Assembly: GCF_032813545.1 (NCBI RefSeq)
Contig: NZ_CP136520.1
Span: 2,474,001-2,538,000, forward strand
Direction: 5' to 3'
Origin: Nodosilinea sp. E11
GTDB lineage: Bacteria > Cyanobacteriota > Cyanobacteriia > Phormidesmidales > Phormidesmidaceae
DNA: 64,000 nt
A model generated the notes under the pieces. It saw only the letters and a program-made list of their open reading frames with translations. It did not search any database and was not told the DNA's origin. Positions 43,862 through 53,403 of the stretch are shown here, in pieces. A program made the position numbers and the translations under genes. The stretch's first letter is position 1. Each line of letters starts with the position of its first letter.

Positions 43862-43929
43862 GCCCGTGCTGCGTAAGGCTTTATAGCTGTGGCCAGCCTG
43901 GTTCGGGGGTATTCATTTAGCCAAACTTC

Positions 43930-44403
43930 TCAGAAAAATTCTTCAAAGGCCGCCAGCGCTTCGTCTTCGAGCACAGGGCCAATGACGTCGACCGGGTGTT
44001 TGCCGTGCTTGAGCACGTCGCGACAGCTTAGGGGCAGCTGAAAAGATGATTCGCCCTCAAGGCTGTAGAAGCGATCGCTGCCCAGAGCATAGACCACACG
44101 CCCGATGCCGCTCCAAAAGATCGCCCCGGCGCACATGGGGCAGGGTTCGGTGCTGGCGTAGAGGGTGCAATCTTTGAGGGTGTTGAGGCTCAGACCTTTT
44201 TCCATTTGGCGCAGCAGCACGGTTTCGGCATGACCCGTGCAATCGCGCTCGGTGATCTGGTTATTTTCGGCTTCGGCTAAGACCTGCCCGGAGCCATCGG
44301 CCAGCACCGCGCCAAAGGGGCAGTTGCCCGCCTCACGGGCGCTCTGGGAGAGGGCGATCGCCCGCCGCAGGTGGCCCAAATCTTGCTCACTGACCTTGCT
44401 CAT
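43930..44403 (-). CDS. nucleoside deaminase (CDA fold)
   Basis: 157 residues with the zinc motifs GHAETVLLRQ (HAE: His ligand and catalytic Glu) and TEPCPMCAGAIFWSG (PCxxC ligands). The FYSLEGESSFQLPLSCRDVL segment and the ending EEFF are like guanine/cytosine-type deaminases, not the longer TadA. The substrate may be guanine or another purine. It converges with phoX and lies 33 bp downstream of the large PAS kinase. Confidence 0.88.
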   Translation of the reverse strand: MSKVSEQDLGHLRRAIALSQSAREAGNCPFGAVLADGSGQVLAEAENNQITERDCTGHAETVLLRQMEKGLSLNTLKDCTLYASTEPCPMCAGAIFWSGIGRVVYALGSDRFYSLEGESSFQLPLSCRDVLKHGKHPVDVIGPVLEDEALAAFEEFF

Positions 44404-44436
44404 CGATCGCCCTCCGGTTGATTGGTTACTATTCTC

Positions 44437-47400
44437 TCACTCAGGCCCTGGGGCCAGGGTGGGGCGCTGGCGGGTCAGCGTAATCACCGCCTGCACCAAT
44501 CGCTTGGGTTCTAGCGGCTTGGTGACATGGTGCTGAAAACCACTGGCGATCGCCCGCCGCCGATCATCCTCGCGGGCGTAGGCGGTTAGCGCCACCGCAG
44601 GGGTCTGCCCGCCCTGGGCAGGCGGCAAGGCTCGAATCTGGCGCAGCAGGCTGTAGCCATCGACGTTGGGCATGCCGATGTCGCTGACCAATACATCCGG
44701 CTGAAAAGAGGACAGGTTTTCTAGCACAGCCGCCGCCGAGGTCACCGTCAGCACCTCAGCCCCATACTGGGTCAAAATCGTGGTCAACAGCTCCCGGCTG
44801 TCGGGGTCATCGTCTACGGCCAGCACGCGAGTTCCGGTGAGATCTAGAGCCGGGGCGGGCAACTCATCGACTGATAGCGCTGTGGGTACCCCCTGAATTA
44901 ACGGCAACCGCACCGTAAAGGTGGCCCCCAATTGTTCTCCAGGGCTTTCTGCGGTGACAAGGCCCCGGTGGGCTTCGACCAACTCACGCACAATGGCCAG
45001 ACCCAAGCCCAGGCCCCCATAGGTGCGCGTGGTCGATCCATCCTCCTGGCGGAAGGATTCAAACATGTAGGGCAGAAAGTCGGGGTTAATGCCCTTGCCC
45101 CAATCGCGCACCGTGATTTCGGCAGAGCCATCTACCTCGGTCAGCCGAATCTCGACCTGCCCGTTGGTGGGCGAAAACTTAATCGCGTTGGACAACAGAT
45201 TCCACACCACTTGCTGGAGGCGGGCGGCATCTCCAGAAACCTGACCTATATTGGGAAGTACCGCATTCAGCCCGATCGCTTTAGCGGCAACCATCGGTCT
45301 AACGGTGTCGATCGCCGCTTCCACCACAGCCGCTAGATCAACCGCCGCCATCGTCAGGCTGAGTTTGCCGCGCAAAATCTTGGCGACATCGAGCAGATCG
45401 TCAATCAACTGCGCCTGGAGTTTGGCGTTGCGTTCGATGGTGGCCAGACCGGCTGCCGTTTTGGCCTCATCCAGCTTGTGCATCTGCAATAGCTTGGCCC
45501 ACCCCAAAATTGGGTTGAGGGGCGATCGCAGTTCGTGGGAAAGGATAGCTAGAAATTCGTCTTTGATGCGGTTGGCGCGCTCAGCAGCGTGCCGTGCCCC
45601 TTGCTCTTGCTGAAGCAAGCGATCGCGATCGTGCTCTAGCTGCTTCTGAACTTCGATATCGGTGGCGGTGCCAAACCATTTAGTAATTTGCCCTTGCTCA
45701 TTCTGCTGGGGAATAGCCTGGTGCAGGTGCCAATGATAGGTGCCATCGGCCCGTCGTATTCGCCCTTCGGCTTGATAGGGAGTACCAAGACTGACCGCAG
45801 CACTCCATCGTTGCCCCATTTCAGTCAAATCATCGGGGTGCACAATCTGCTCCCAACCAGCGGCGCGAGCCTGTTCGAGCGTCAACCCCGTAAAGGCCAC
45901 CCAGCGTTCATTCACATCCAGCAACGTGCCGTCGCTACTGGCCGTCCACACCAGCTGCGGAATAGTTTCTACCAGGTATCGATAGCGTTCTTCACTCTGG
46001 CGCAGGGCGTTCTCGGCCAGCTGGCGATCGGTAATGTCGGTGTTGGTGCCCAACCAGCGAAACACGTTGCCCTGCTCATCGCGCACCGGAATGGCGCGGG
46101 AGAGGAACCAGCGATAGTCCCCATCCCGTCCCCGGAGCGGAAAACTATCCTCCCAAATTTCGCCGGTTTGAAAGCACCGATTGATTTTCTCAACCACGCG
46201 ATCGACATGGTCGGGGTGATGCACCGCCCGCCAGCCATCGCCCTGCATCGCCTCTAGGGTGGTGCCCGTGTAGTCAAACCAGCGCTGGTTGTACCAAAAA
46301 ATCCAGCCCAGTTCATTGGCCATCCAGGCCAGGGGGGCAATGTTGTCGGCCAGGGTGCGAAATCGGGCTTCACTCTCTTGCAGACTGAGCTCAGCCTGCT
46401 TACGTTCGCTGACTTCTTTGAACAAAATGGCGACGGTTCGCCCTTCTGGGGGGCCAATCCGAAAAGCAGAAACCTCAAACCACCGTCGCATCACGACAGA
46501 CCCGTTCTCAAACCGGGCCGGTTCGCCAGTCAGGGCAACTCTGCCATAAATCTCAAACCAGTGGGGCTCTAGGTCGGGCAGCAGCTGGCGAGCGGTTTGA
46601 CCGACCGCGTTAACTAGCCCGGTCTGCTGCTCAAAGACAGCATTGACTTCTAAAAAGCGGTAGTCAATGGGAACATCGTGCTGGTCAAACAGCATTTCGA
46701 CTACGCAAAAGCCTTCATGCATCGACTCAAACAGCGTGCGATAGCGCTCCTCAGACAGGCGAAGGGCAGCTTCTACAGCTTTGCGCGCTGAAATATCGCG
46801 ATCGATCCCTGCCATCATCAGCGGGGTGTCGCTGGCGTCATAAAACACTCTCCCCATGCTGAGCACCCAACACACGGTGCCGTCGGGCTTGATAAAGCGA
46901 AACTCAATGTTGTAGTCATCTCGCCCGTAAACAGCGCGATCGATCGCCTGCTCAACCTTAGGCAAATCTTCAGGATGAATCATAGCCTTGACGGTTTCAA
47001 GCCGACCATCGAAGCTACCGGCTGCCATGCCAAACAGGTGCTCCAGGTTGGTGGACCAGTGAACCTGTCCCGCCTGAATATTCCAGTCCCAGCTCCCCAT
47101 TTTGGCGGCTTTCATCGCCAGGTTCAATCGGTTTTGCTGCTGTTGCAGCGCAATTTCAGTCTGCTTTTGGCCGTCAATATCGGTAATGGTGCCAATCCAA
47201 CCCGTGATCTGGCCTTGGCTATTTTGGGTGGGTACGGCGCGGTTGATAAACCAGCGATACTCGCCCTCCCGCCCCCGAATTTGGTGCTCAATTTCAAACG
47301 TTTCACCGCTGGCGATCGCCTGACTCCAGGCATCGAGGGTGCGCTGCCGCTGATCGGCCTGCACGGCCTGCACCCCCGCCAAACCAAAGGACTCGGCTTC

Positions 47401-48345
47401 CCCCAGCCCGGTGTAGTCGTACCAGCGCTGGTTCCAGTAGTTGACCGCCCCCGCTGCATCCGCTGTCCAGACAATCTGCGGCATCGCCTCTGCCAGATCA
47501 CGACTCTGCTGCTGACTGGCTTGCAGGGCAGAGAGGGCACGCTGCAAGTCGTGCTCAATCTGGCAGCGCTCGGTGACATCGCGCCAAGAGGCCACAAAGC
47601 CATCGTTTAGCCGAGTGGCCCGCAGATCGAAAGCCCGAATTAAGCGGCGATCGCCATAGGCATCGTCATAAATCAGCGAGTCTTTGACCAGCGGCTCGCC
47701 CGTCTCCACAACCCGACAATATTCTTCAAACAGCCCAGACTCTCGGTGGCCGGGCAGCACTTCACACAGCCCCCGCCCAATCTGCATAGACCTGGGCATT
47801 TGGTTGCTGTCGCAAGCCGCCCCGTTTAAATAATCGATCCGAAAGTCAACAATCTGGCCCGCTCCATCGCGCAGCGCTGAAAAAATGCCGAAACAGTCCA
47901 GCATGTTCTCGACGGAGGTTTGAAACTGCGCTTGGCTGCGGTGCAAGGCCTGCCGTAATTCAGCATTTTCGATGGCGCTTCGCATCGCCAAGCGCAAGTC
48001 GTCGGGGGTAGTCTGGTCTCTCACCAGATAGTCGGCAGCACCATGTTTAATGGCCTGCACAGCAGTCTTGGTATTGCCGCTGTCAACAATGACGATGGGC
48101 GGGCAGCGATCGCCCATTTGCGCTTTTAACTGCCGCAGCAACGCCAGGCTGTCAGACTGAGACCAACTCAGCCCCAGCAAAATGCCATCGACCGAGAGGG
48201 TTTGGGGCAAAAATGACGCTGCACTGTTGTACGGCTCCAGCAAAATGTTGTAGGCCACAGTCCCATCTTGCTGTAACTGATGGCTGTAGGGGTTGGCCTG
48301 CTCCTGCGTGTCAGCAATGACTAGAACCGTCCAAGGAGTTGACAT
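44437..48345 (-). CDS. hybrid histidine kinase with six PAS domains
   Basis: 1302 residues, no TM. The N-terminal receiver-like domain (about 1-125) has lost the phospho-Asp: the strand reads VDGILLGLSWS where LLD is expected. Six PAS/PAC units follow (about 140-265, 275-395, 400-520, 530-650, 655-775, 785-905), several ending with the PAC signature GxxTDI (for example GTITDIDGQKQTE, GTNTDITDRQLAE). Then HisKA (AILSHELRSPLNPILGW), HATPase (GGLGLGLAIVRELV) and a C-terminal receiver with an intact acceptor (VLVSDIGMPNVDGY). A cytosolic integrator of several ligands or redox cues. Confidence 0.93.
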   Translation of the reverse strand: MSTPWTVLVIADTQEQANPYSHQLQQDGTVAYNILLEPYNSAASFLPQTLSVDGILLGLSWSQSDSLALLRQLKAQMGDRCPPIVIVDSGNTKTAVQAIKHGAADYLVRDQTTPDDLRLAMRSAIENAELRQALHRSQAQFQTSVENMLDCFGIFSALRDGAGQIVDFRIDYLNGAACDSNQMPRSMQIGRGLCEVLPGHRESGLFEEYCRVVETGEPLVKDSLIYDDAYGDRRLIRAFDLRATRLNDGFVASWRDVTERCQIEHDLQRALSALQASQQQSRDLAEAMPQIVWTADAAGAVNYWNQRWYDYTGLGEAESFGLAGVQAVQADQRQRTLDAWSQAIASGETFEIEHQIRGREGEYRWFINRAVPTQNSQGQITGWIGTITDIDGQKQTEIALQQQQNRLNLAMKAAKMGSWDWNIQAGQVHWSTNLEHLFGMAAGSFDGRLETVKAMIHPEDLPKVEQAIDRAVYGRDDYNIEFRFIKPDGTVCWVLSMGRVFYDASDTPLMMAGIDRDISARKAVEAALRLSEERYRTLFESMHEGFCVVEMLFDQHDVPIDYRFLEVNAVFEQQTGLVNAVGQTARQLLPDLEPHWFEIYGRVALTGEPARFENGSVVMRRWFEVSAFRIGPPEGRTVAILFKEVSERKQAELSLQESEARFRTLADNIAPLAWMANELGWIFWYNQRWFDYTGTTLEAMQGDGWRAVHHPDHVDRVVEKINRCFQTGEIWEDSFPLRGRDGDYRWFLSRAIPVRDEQGNVFRWLGTNTDITDRQLAENALRQSEERYRYLVETIPQLVWTASSDGTLLDVNERWVAFTGLTLEQARAAGWEQIVHPDDLTEMGQRWSAAVSLGTPYQAEGRIRRADGTYHWHLHQAIPQQNEQGQITKWFGTATDIEVQKQLEHDRDRLLQQEQGARHAAERANRIKDEFLAILSHELRSPLNPILGWAKLLQMHKLDEAKTAAGLATIERNAKLQAQLIDDLLDVAKILRGKLSLTMAAVDLAAVVEAAIDTVRPMVAAKAIGLNAVLPNIGQVSGDAARLQQVVWNLLSNAIKFSPTNGQVEIRLTEVDGSAEITVRDWGKGINPDFLPYMFESFRQEDGSTTRTYGGLGLGLAIVRELVEAHRGLVTAESPGEQLGATFTVRLPLIQGVPTALSVDELPAPALDLTGTRVLAVDDDPDSRELLTTILTQYGAEVLTVTSAAAVLENLSSFQPDVLVSDIGMPNVDGYSLLRQIRALPPAQGGQTPAVALTAYAREDDRRRAIASGFQHHVTKPLEPKRLVQAVITLTRQRPTLAPGPE

Positions 48346-48672
48346 AGGCGCACCCTAATCTAGAAGGGACAAAAAGCTGTAAAACTCAAGGGTGCAAGAA
48401 TCATCACATAGTATAACGGACTGTGTAGTTTCATCAGCCACAGGTGGGCAGAGCAGTAACGGAACCCAGCACCGCTAAGATCAGAGTTAGCTGATCCCTA
48501 GTTTTGACCCATTTAACCGCAAAACCTGGCAGATTCACCAAAATATCAGCGTAATTCTACGCGGCAAACACAGCAATCAGCCCAAACCATAACTGCACTT
48601 CAGCAGGCTTCTAGAAAATTGCAGTTGCGAACACGATGCAGGGTGGGGAAGTCATGCTGAGGAGTTAGCCTC
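48346..48672. other. intergenic region upstream of the six-PAS kinase
   Basis: About 330 bp, AT-richer than average, with the kinase promoter on the minus strand. No ORF or tRNA. A short inverted repeat ACTGCA…TGCAGT (48592-48597 and 48622-48627) could form a hairpin, possibly the 3' end of nothing on this side. Confidence 0.35.
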
Positions 48673-49524
48673 TCAGCGACAGTAATCGTCAACGGGCTGC
48701 ACCGCCTCAACGGCGATCGGCGACCACTGGCGCACCACAAACTCACTCAGGCCCACATGGGCTGGGCGATCGCGATCGAGGGTAGCCCAGTCAGCGCGAT
48801 CGCCCCAGTCGTAGGTATAGCCCAGCTGGGTCCAGGGGTAGGGCCGAGCATTGGGGGTTTGGCGGGCGATCGGCTGGCCCTGGTACTGGTAGCGCTGGTC
48901 GTACTGGGCATAGAACCAGTGCTGATAGCTGGTCGGCACCGCCACAAATTCACTGGCAGCGCGAAAGCTCAACTCCGCCTCATGGTCGGTAATTTCGGGG
49001 TCGGGGCTAGGGCGAAAGAGAAACTGCGGGTCAACCCAGATCTCAACCACCTGGCGCTGGGCTGTCTGGGCCACCGGTTCGGGCGGCAGCCCGAGCAACT
49101 GGAGCAATCGGGCCGCTAGGGGAACCTCGGCGTTGGGGGTATAGGCCCGGCAAAAACTCTGCAAATCGGGGACCGCTGTCACCCAAATATCGCGGGTTGC
49201 AATCAGCCGACTTCCCACGTTTTGGCTGTAGCCCACCCAGTCGGCCCAGGTGGCGACTAACACCTGGCCCTGCTGATCCCAGCGGAGGGCACGGTTGTGG
49301 CGGGTAATAGCAGTGAGATTTCTAAATACTTCGTCGGGCTCTGGGGTTCTGGCATCTTCGACGGCATCCCAATAGGCGGGAGGTGGTGCGATCGCTCCAT
49401 CTTGAGCCTGTACTGGGCTTGCGATCGCCCCGCAGACCTCAACCAGGCCCAACACAATTGCCCCAATGCCAAAACGCATTGCCCCAATGCCAAAACGCAG
49501 CGTTTGCCCAGAGTTGATGACCAT
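48673..49524 (-). CDS. secreted hypothetical protein
   Basis: 283 residues. The signal peptide covers about residues 1-41 (GIGAIVLGLVEVCGAIASPV … VQA-QDG). The mature part is rich in Trp and Tyr (about 10 each), with RHNRALRWDQQGQVLVATWA, TRDIWVTAVPDLQSFCRAY and FVVRQWSP, and two cysteines (SFCRAY, DDYCR). No known family is recognised; probably periplasmic. A 21-bp tandem duplication in the signal peptide lengthens its hydrophobic part. Confidence 0.75.
   Translation of the reverse strand: MVINSGQTLRFGIGAMRFGIGAIVLGLVEVCGAIASPVQAQDGAIAPPPAYWDAVEDARTPEPDEVFRNLTAITRHNRALRWDQQGQVLVATWADWVGYSQNVGSRLIATRDIWVTAVPDLQSFCRAYTPNAEVPLAARLLQLLGLPPEPVAQTAQRQVVEIWVDPQFLFRPSPDPEITDHEAELSFRAASEFVAVPTSYQHWFYAQYDQRYQYQGQPIARQTPNARPYPWTQLGYTYDWGDRADWATLDRDRPAHVGLSEFVVRQWSPIAVEAVQPVDDYCR
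49457..49498. repeat. 21-bp perfect tandem duplication
   Basis: ATTGCCCCAATGCCAAAACGC occurs twice head to tail (49457-49477 and 49478-49498). On the minus strand it encodes a repeated RFGIGAM/RFGIGAI heptapeptide inside the signal peptide of the secreted protein. Being exact, it is probably recent. Confidence 0.9.
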
Positions 49525-49654
49525 GCATGCGACAGAGTTCTATAGCATCTAGAATGCCCAGATGCAGCGAGTCTTGTAGGATAGCCGTTCCGTGTGACTG
49601 AGTTTTGGGCAGCGATATACCCATCCACAGTCTTGACCCTCGCTTTGACAGCGA

Positions 49655-50452
49655 CTATAAACGCCTTGTATATCGACGTTGCAGAAGTACCACTATCAAT
49701 ACGACTACAAAGGTAATAGGAAGAGCAACCTTAAAGCCTTCTATGACTGAGGTATACAGGCGAGGCGATGGGAGACAAGAAGACACAGCTGTAGCTAGCC
49801 CTCCGCAGACTAGAAACCGCAGAACCCAGTTTCCGAGGAAAAAGCTGAAGAATGAGCAGATAGCAACACTGACCCAACCTGCCTTTTGTGACAATAAAAC
49901 AGTGCCCAGATATCGATCTAGCGTCTGAAAAAGGTTGCCTCTAGACAAATTTGGTCTAGTTGTTGGTTGCCGCTGAGCGGTTACGCTCTTTTGTTCATAC
50001 CACTGGGCAAGGTTTTGCCCCGCTAGTCCTCCGGCCCAGCCAGCAACAATAGACGCCATCACAGAGCTAAAGCCGATGAAAACGGCTGTACTCGGGGTCA
50101 TTGATCGCGACGCAAAATACCAAGGTCCAAAAACTGCGGCTCCGCCCCCGGCTAGCAAAGCACCCATAACCTTGGCGATGAGACGATAGAGCCAAACTGA
50201 CCTGAGTGGGTAAAAAAACAGGCAGGTTATAGCGCTCAAAAGTAACCCGTTAATAAGCCCCAGCCCTAAGCCTAAGCCAGCACCGACTATTCCTGTCCCG
50301 ATAGAGAGAAGCAGGGGCAAGCCCAAAAGAACGCCCAGTATGGACCCTGACATCAACCCTATTACAGTGCTTCGCAGAATAACCTGCCATGCCAACTGTA
50401 GTTTTGAGGTTGGTCGTTGACTTTTCAAGTCTGACCTATTGTTGAGAGCCAT
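49655..50452 (-). CDS. polytopic membrane protein, unknown family
   Basis: 265 residues with about six TM segments: a Gly-rich pair early on (GLMSGSILGVLLGLPLLLSI, then GIVGAGLGLGLGLINGLLLS), a central part (GALLAGGGAAVFG, VMASIVAGWAGGLAGQNLA) and two at the C-terminus. It lacks full HIP1 octamers and is AT-richer than its neighbours, which may indicate acquisition. No catalytic motif is evident. It could be a channel- or transporter-like protein, but no function is claimed. Confidence 0.7.
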   Translation of the reverse strand: MALNNRSDLKSQRPTSKLQLAWQVILRSTVIGLMSGSILGVLLGLPLLLSIGTGIVGAGLGLGLGLINGLLLSAITCLFFYPLRSVWLYRLIAKVMGALLAGGGAAVFGPWYFASRSMTPSTAVFIGFSSVMASIVAGWAGGLAGQNLAQWYEQKSVTAQRQPTTRPNLSRGNLFQTLDRYLGTVLLSQKAGWVSVAICSFFSFFLGNWVLRFLVCGGLATAVSSCLPSPRLYTSVIEGFKVALPITFVVVLIVVLLQRRYTRRL

Positions 50453-50509
50453 GGCTTTGTCCTCAAGAGCTGCCTTTGGAGGTATTTCATCAAGTGAGGT
50501 CAGACACTT

Positions 50510-50560
50510 AAAGAGAAGAGACCTCCGAGTTTTAAAAAAACTCGGAGGTCTCTTCTCTTT
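50510..50560 (-). terminator. 24-bp perfect hairpin, three-base loop
   Basis: Bases 50510-50533 are exactly complementary to 50537-50560, a 24-bp uninterrupted stem with loop AAA. It lies 13 bp beyond the GH57 stop on the minus strand. Each arm begins or ends with an A/T run, so it works as a terminator in both directions: for GH57 on the minus strand, and as a shield for the gene beyond. Confidence 0.9.
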
Positions 50561-50572
50561 TCTTTGGATCTT

Positions 50573-52162
50573 CTACAGGGGGCGATAAACGCGGTAGTTG
50601 ATCTTGGGGAAGATGTTGTCTACCACCTCAATCTTCTCTAGCCAGCCCGAGTCGATCTTTTCGCGCAGAATGTCATCCCACAGCTTTTGAAAGCGCATCA
50701 GGTGGGTGCGGGTGCGGCGCACCGCGTAGGGCACCATCGTCCCCGTCCGCATAATGAACGCCCAGTCAGACGACTGCGCCAGCAGCAGTTCTCGCGCCGC
50801 CTGGTTGAGGGCGCGCCACTCTAGCTCATCAGCAGGTTCGCGCTTGGCCAGGTCGATCATGCGCTCGGCAGCTTTGTGCAAGTGGGGGTAGATCCACGAG
50901 TTAGTTTCGTTCAGCCAGTATTCGTGGAAGCCCTTGTAGCCCCAGCTCGACTGGGAGGGGCGGCAAACCTGCTGGGTGGGATGGCCCTGGAGGTAGTCGC
51001 TCAGGTGGGTCATCTCGTAGGTGTTTTGGTCAAACCAGCTCTTGCGGAAGAGATAATCGAGGAACCAGGGGCCTTCGTACCACCAGTGGCCAAACAGCTC
51101 GGCATCGTAGGGAGACACAATAATCGGCGGGCGCTGCATCAGGCCGTGCAGATGGCCGATCTGCTGCTCGCGGTTGTACATAAAGTTGGCGGCGTGCTCG
51201 GCAGCTTTTTCTTTGGCCCAGTAGGGGTCGTAGAGCTGCTTGTCAGAGAGGCCCAGGCCCTTGCCGGTAATTTTGTGATACTTGATGCCCACATTTTTGC
51301 GCTGGCCGTTGGGCATGATGTAGGGCTTAATGTATTCGTACTCGGCATCCCAGCCCAGGTCGCGGTAAAACTCGCGGTACTCGGGGGCACCGGGGTAGCC
51401 CACCTGCGACGACCACACCTGCTGCGACGACTCGTGGTCGCGGCCAAAGGCGGCCACACCGCTCTCGGTAAAGATCGGGGCGTAGCTACCAAACCGGGGC
51501 CGGGGGCGGGCGTAGAGAATGCCGTGGCCATCGGTGAGGAAGTAGCGCAGGCCAGCGTCGGCCACCATGCGCTCTAGCCCTTCGTAGTAGGCGCACTCGG
51601 GTAGCCAAATACCCTTGGGAGGGCGGCCAAAGGTGTCTTCGTAGTGCTCGGCGGCGACTTGGATTTGCGCCCACACAGCCTCAGGATACATTTTCATCAG
51701 CGGCAGGTAGCCGTGGGTGGCCCCGCAAGTGATGATGTCGAGGTTGTTGCTGTCTTGGTATTGCTTAAAAGCGGTGACCAGGTTGCCGCTGTAGCTCTCC
51801 CACACCTGGCGCACGTGGTTAAACTCTTGGGCGTAGGTTTCTGCGAGGTATTGCAAATGGCCGTTGTGGACATGGCGCTCGACCTCTAGCTCAGTGAGCT
51901 CTTCGAGCATGGCCAGGTGGGCGTCGAAGCGCTCTTGCAGCAGCGGGTCTTGTAGCATCGAGACCAGGGGGGGGGTCATGCTCATGGTGAGCTTAAAGTC
52001 GACCCCGTCGCGCTTGAGCCCCTCAAACATCGACAGCAGCGGCACGTAAGTTTCGATGATCGCCTCGTAGAGCCACTCTTCCTCTAGAACGTAGTCACTC
52101 TCGGGGTGACGCACGTAGGGCAAATGGGCATGGAGTACAAGCGCGAGATATCCAGTAGCCAT
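50573..52162 (-). CDS. GH57 1,4-alpha-glucan branching enzyme (DUF1957)
   Basis: 529 residues. Begins YLALVLHAHLPYVRHPESDY, the GH57 opening His-rich strand. Catalytic nucleophile Glu in GIWLPECAYYEGLERM, acid/base Asp in VSPYDAELFGHWWYEGP, and the C-terminal helical DUF1957 domain with SSWGYKGFHEYWLNETNSWI. It forms alpha-1,6 branches in glycogen. It is an alternative to the GH13 GlgB; some cyanobacteria have both. Confidence 0.95.
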   Translation of the reverse strand: MATGYLALVLHAHLPYVRHPESDYVLEEEWLYEAIIETYVPLLSMFEGLKRDGVDFKLTMSMTPPLVSMLQDPLLQERFDAHLAMLEELTELEVERHVHNGHLQYLAETYAQEFNHVRQVWESYSGNLVTAFKQYQDSNNLDIITCGATHGYLPLMKMYPEAVWAQIQVAAEHYEDTFGRPPKGIWLPECAYYEGLERMVADAGLRYFLTDGHGILYARPRPRFGSYAPIFTESGVAAFGRDHESSQQVWSSQVGYPGAPEYREFYRDLGWDAEYEYIKPYIMPNGQRKNVGIKYHKITGKGLGLSDKQLYDPYWAKEKAAEHAANFMYNREQQIGHLHGLMQRPPIIVSPYDAELFGHWWYEGPWFLDYLFRKSWFDQNTYEMTHLSDYLQGHPTQQVCRPSQSSWGYKGFHEYWLNETNSWIYPHLHKAAERMIDLAKREPADELEWRALNQAARELLLAQSSDWAFIMRTGTMVPYAVRRTRTHLMRFQKLWDDILREKIDSGWLEKIEVVDNIFPKINYRVYRPL

Positions 52163-52444
52163 AGGGTGCCGTTGAGGAATGTGAACTTAGGGCCGGTTCG
52201 TCTGACAAGATTCTAGAGCAAAAGGTAAACGGTAACGGATGGCGGCGCTGCATCTACCTGCTGGGGTGACTGAGAGAGCTTTTTTTGTGAAAATTTATAG
52301 GATCGGCATTGATATGCCATGAAGCAGTAATTCCAAAAAGTTCACAGAGAACTCTCTGAAAAATAGTTACCCCAAACCGTTGCGACCAGAGCAGATACAG
52401 TATTAGGCTAGGCCGCTCTCTCCCAAACTCAGGAAACATGCTCA

Positions 52445-53251
52445 ATGGGGCAAGCCTCTAGTTGGATCGTTTGTGCAGCGTTGGCGCTGGTCAGTTGCCA
52501 GCGGGAGATGGCAGTGCCATGGCAGCGGGCTCCCCTTTCAACAGCGGCGCTGGAGCAGCTCGCCTATCCACCGTTTTTAGTAGATGCTCAGGCGGCATCG
52601 CGCTACCGGCAGCAGGGGTTGGCCTTTCGGCAGCAGGGAGATCTGGAGCGGGCGATCGCCACCCTGAAGATCGCCACGGCCCTAGACCCGCGCCACACCG
52701 AGGGCCAGGTCTTGCTGGGCTGGACTCAGCATTTGGCTGGGTACGCGGCCCCGGCGACGGCGGCGTTGCAAACAGCGCTCACCCACAACCCCGACCACGT
52801 GCCTGCCCTCAATGCACTGGGAATTGTCTATTTAGTCGATGGCCAGCTAGAGGCAGCGGTAGACACCCACCGTCGTGCCGCTACCCTTCAGCCCGGCAAC
52901 GAAATTGCCCACTACAACCTCAGTCTGGCCTACCAACGGCTGGGGCAGATCGAGCAAGCTATTGCCGAGGCCCAAACCGCTACCGAGCTAGAGCCGGGCA
53001 ACCCCCACCCCTGGGTGGCGCTGGCGCTGGCCTACTGGTCGGGCCGCGATCGCTCCCCAGAGGTAGGCCCAGAAACAAGCCTAGAGACAAGCATTGACTT
53101 TCGGGCTGAGGCGATCGCCAACTACCGCCAGGCCTTGAGCCTCGATCGCCGCTACACCCGCCGCGACTATTTAGATCATCTAGAGCAAGCTGGGTTTAGC
53201 CAGGAGCAGATTGACCAGACCGAGGCCCTTCGTCAGGCAGCGGGGCTTTAG
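52445..53251 (+). CDS. TPR-repeat lipoprotein
   Basis: 268 residues. N-terminal lipoprotein signal with lipobox LALVSCQ (Cys at about residue 19), so membrane-anchored outside the cytoplasm. About five tetratricopeptide repeats at about 50-190: YRQQGLAFRQQGDLERAIAT, HTEGQVLLGWTQHLAGYAAP, VPALNALGIVYLVDGQLEAA, IAHYNLSLAYQRLGQIEQAI, HPWVALALAYW. The last region returns to a TPR (AEAIANYRQALSLDRRY). A scaffold of unknown partner. Confidence 0.88.
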   Translation: MGQASSWIVCAALALVSCQREMAVPWQRAPLSTAALEQLAYPPFLVDAQAASRYRQQGLAFRQQGDLERAIATLKIATALDPRHTEGQVLLGWTQHLAGYAAPATAALQTALTHNPDHVPALNALGIVYLVDGQLEAAVDTHRRAATLQPGNEIAHYNLSLAYQRLGQIEQAIAEAQTATELEPGNPHPWVALALAYWSGRDRSPEVGPETSLETSIDFRAEAIANYRQALSLDRRYTRRDYLDHLEQAGFSQEQIDQTEALRQAAGL

Positions 53252-53403
53252 CAACGCAGGTTAACCATTGGTCTTTCCCCTAGGCCCCATGCTCAGGGCC
53301 GTCACGGTGCGGCTGGCACCCCCTCTGGCCTCTATCTTTAGATAGGGATGTCTCGCGCCCGGCTATGGGACCCTGCTGTTAACCGCTATCGGTGAAATTT
53401 GCC

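Noticed and set aside
50876..51577. A 233-codon frame opposite the GH57 gene
   Set aside because: Shadow of a strongly conserved enzyme; no family pattern of its own.
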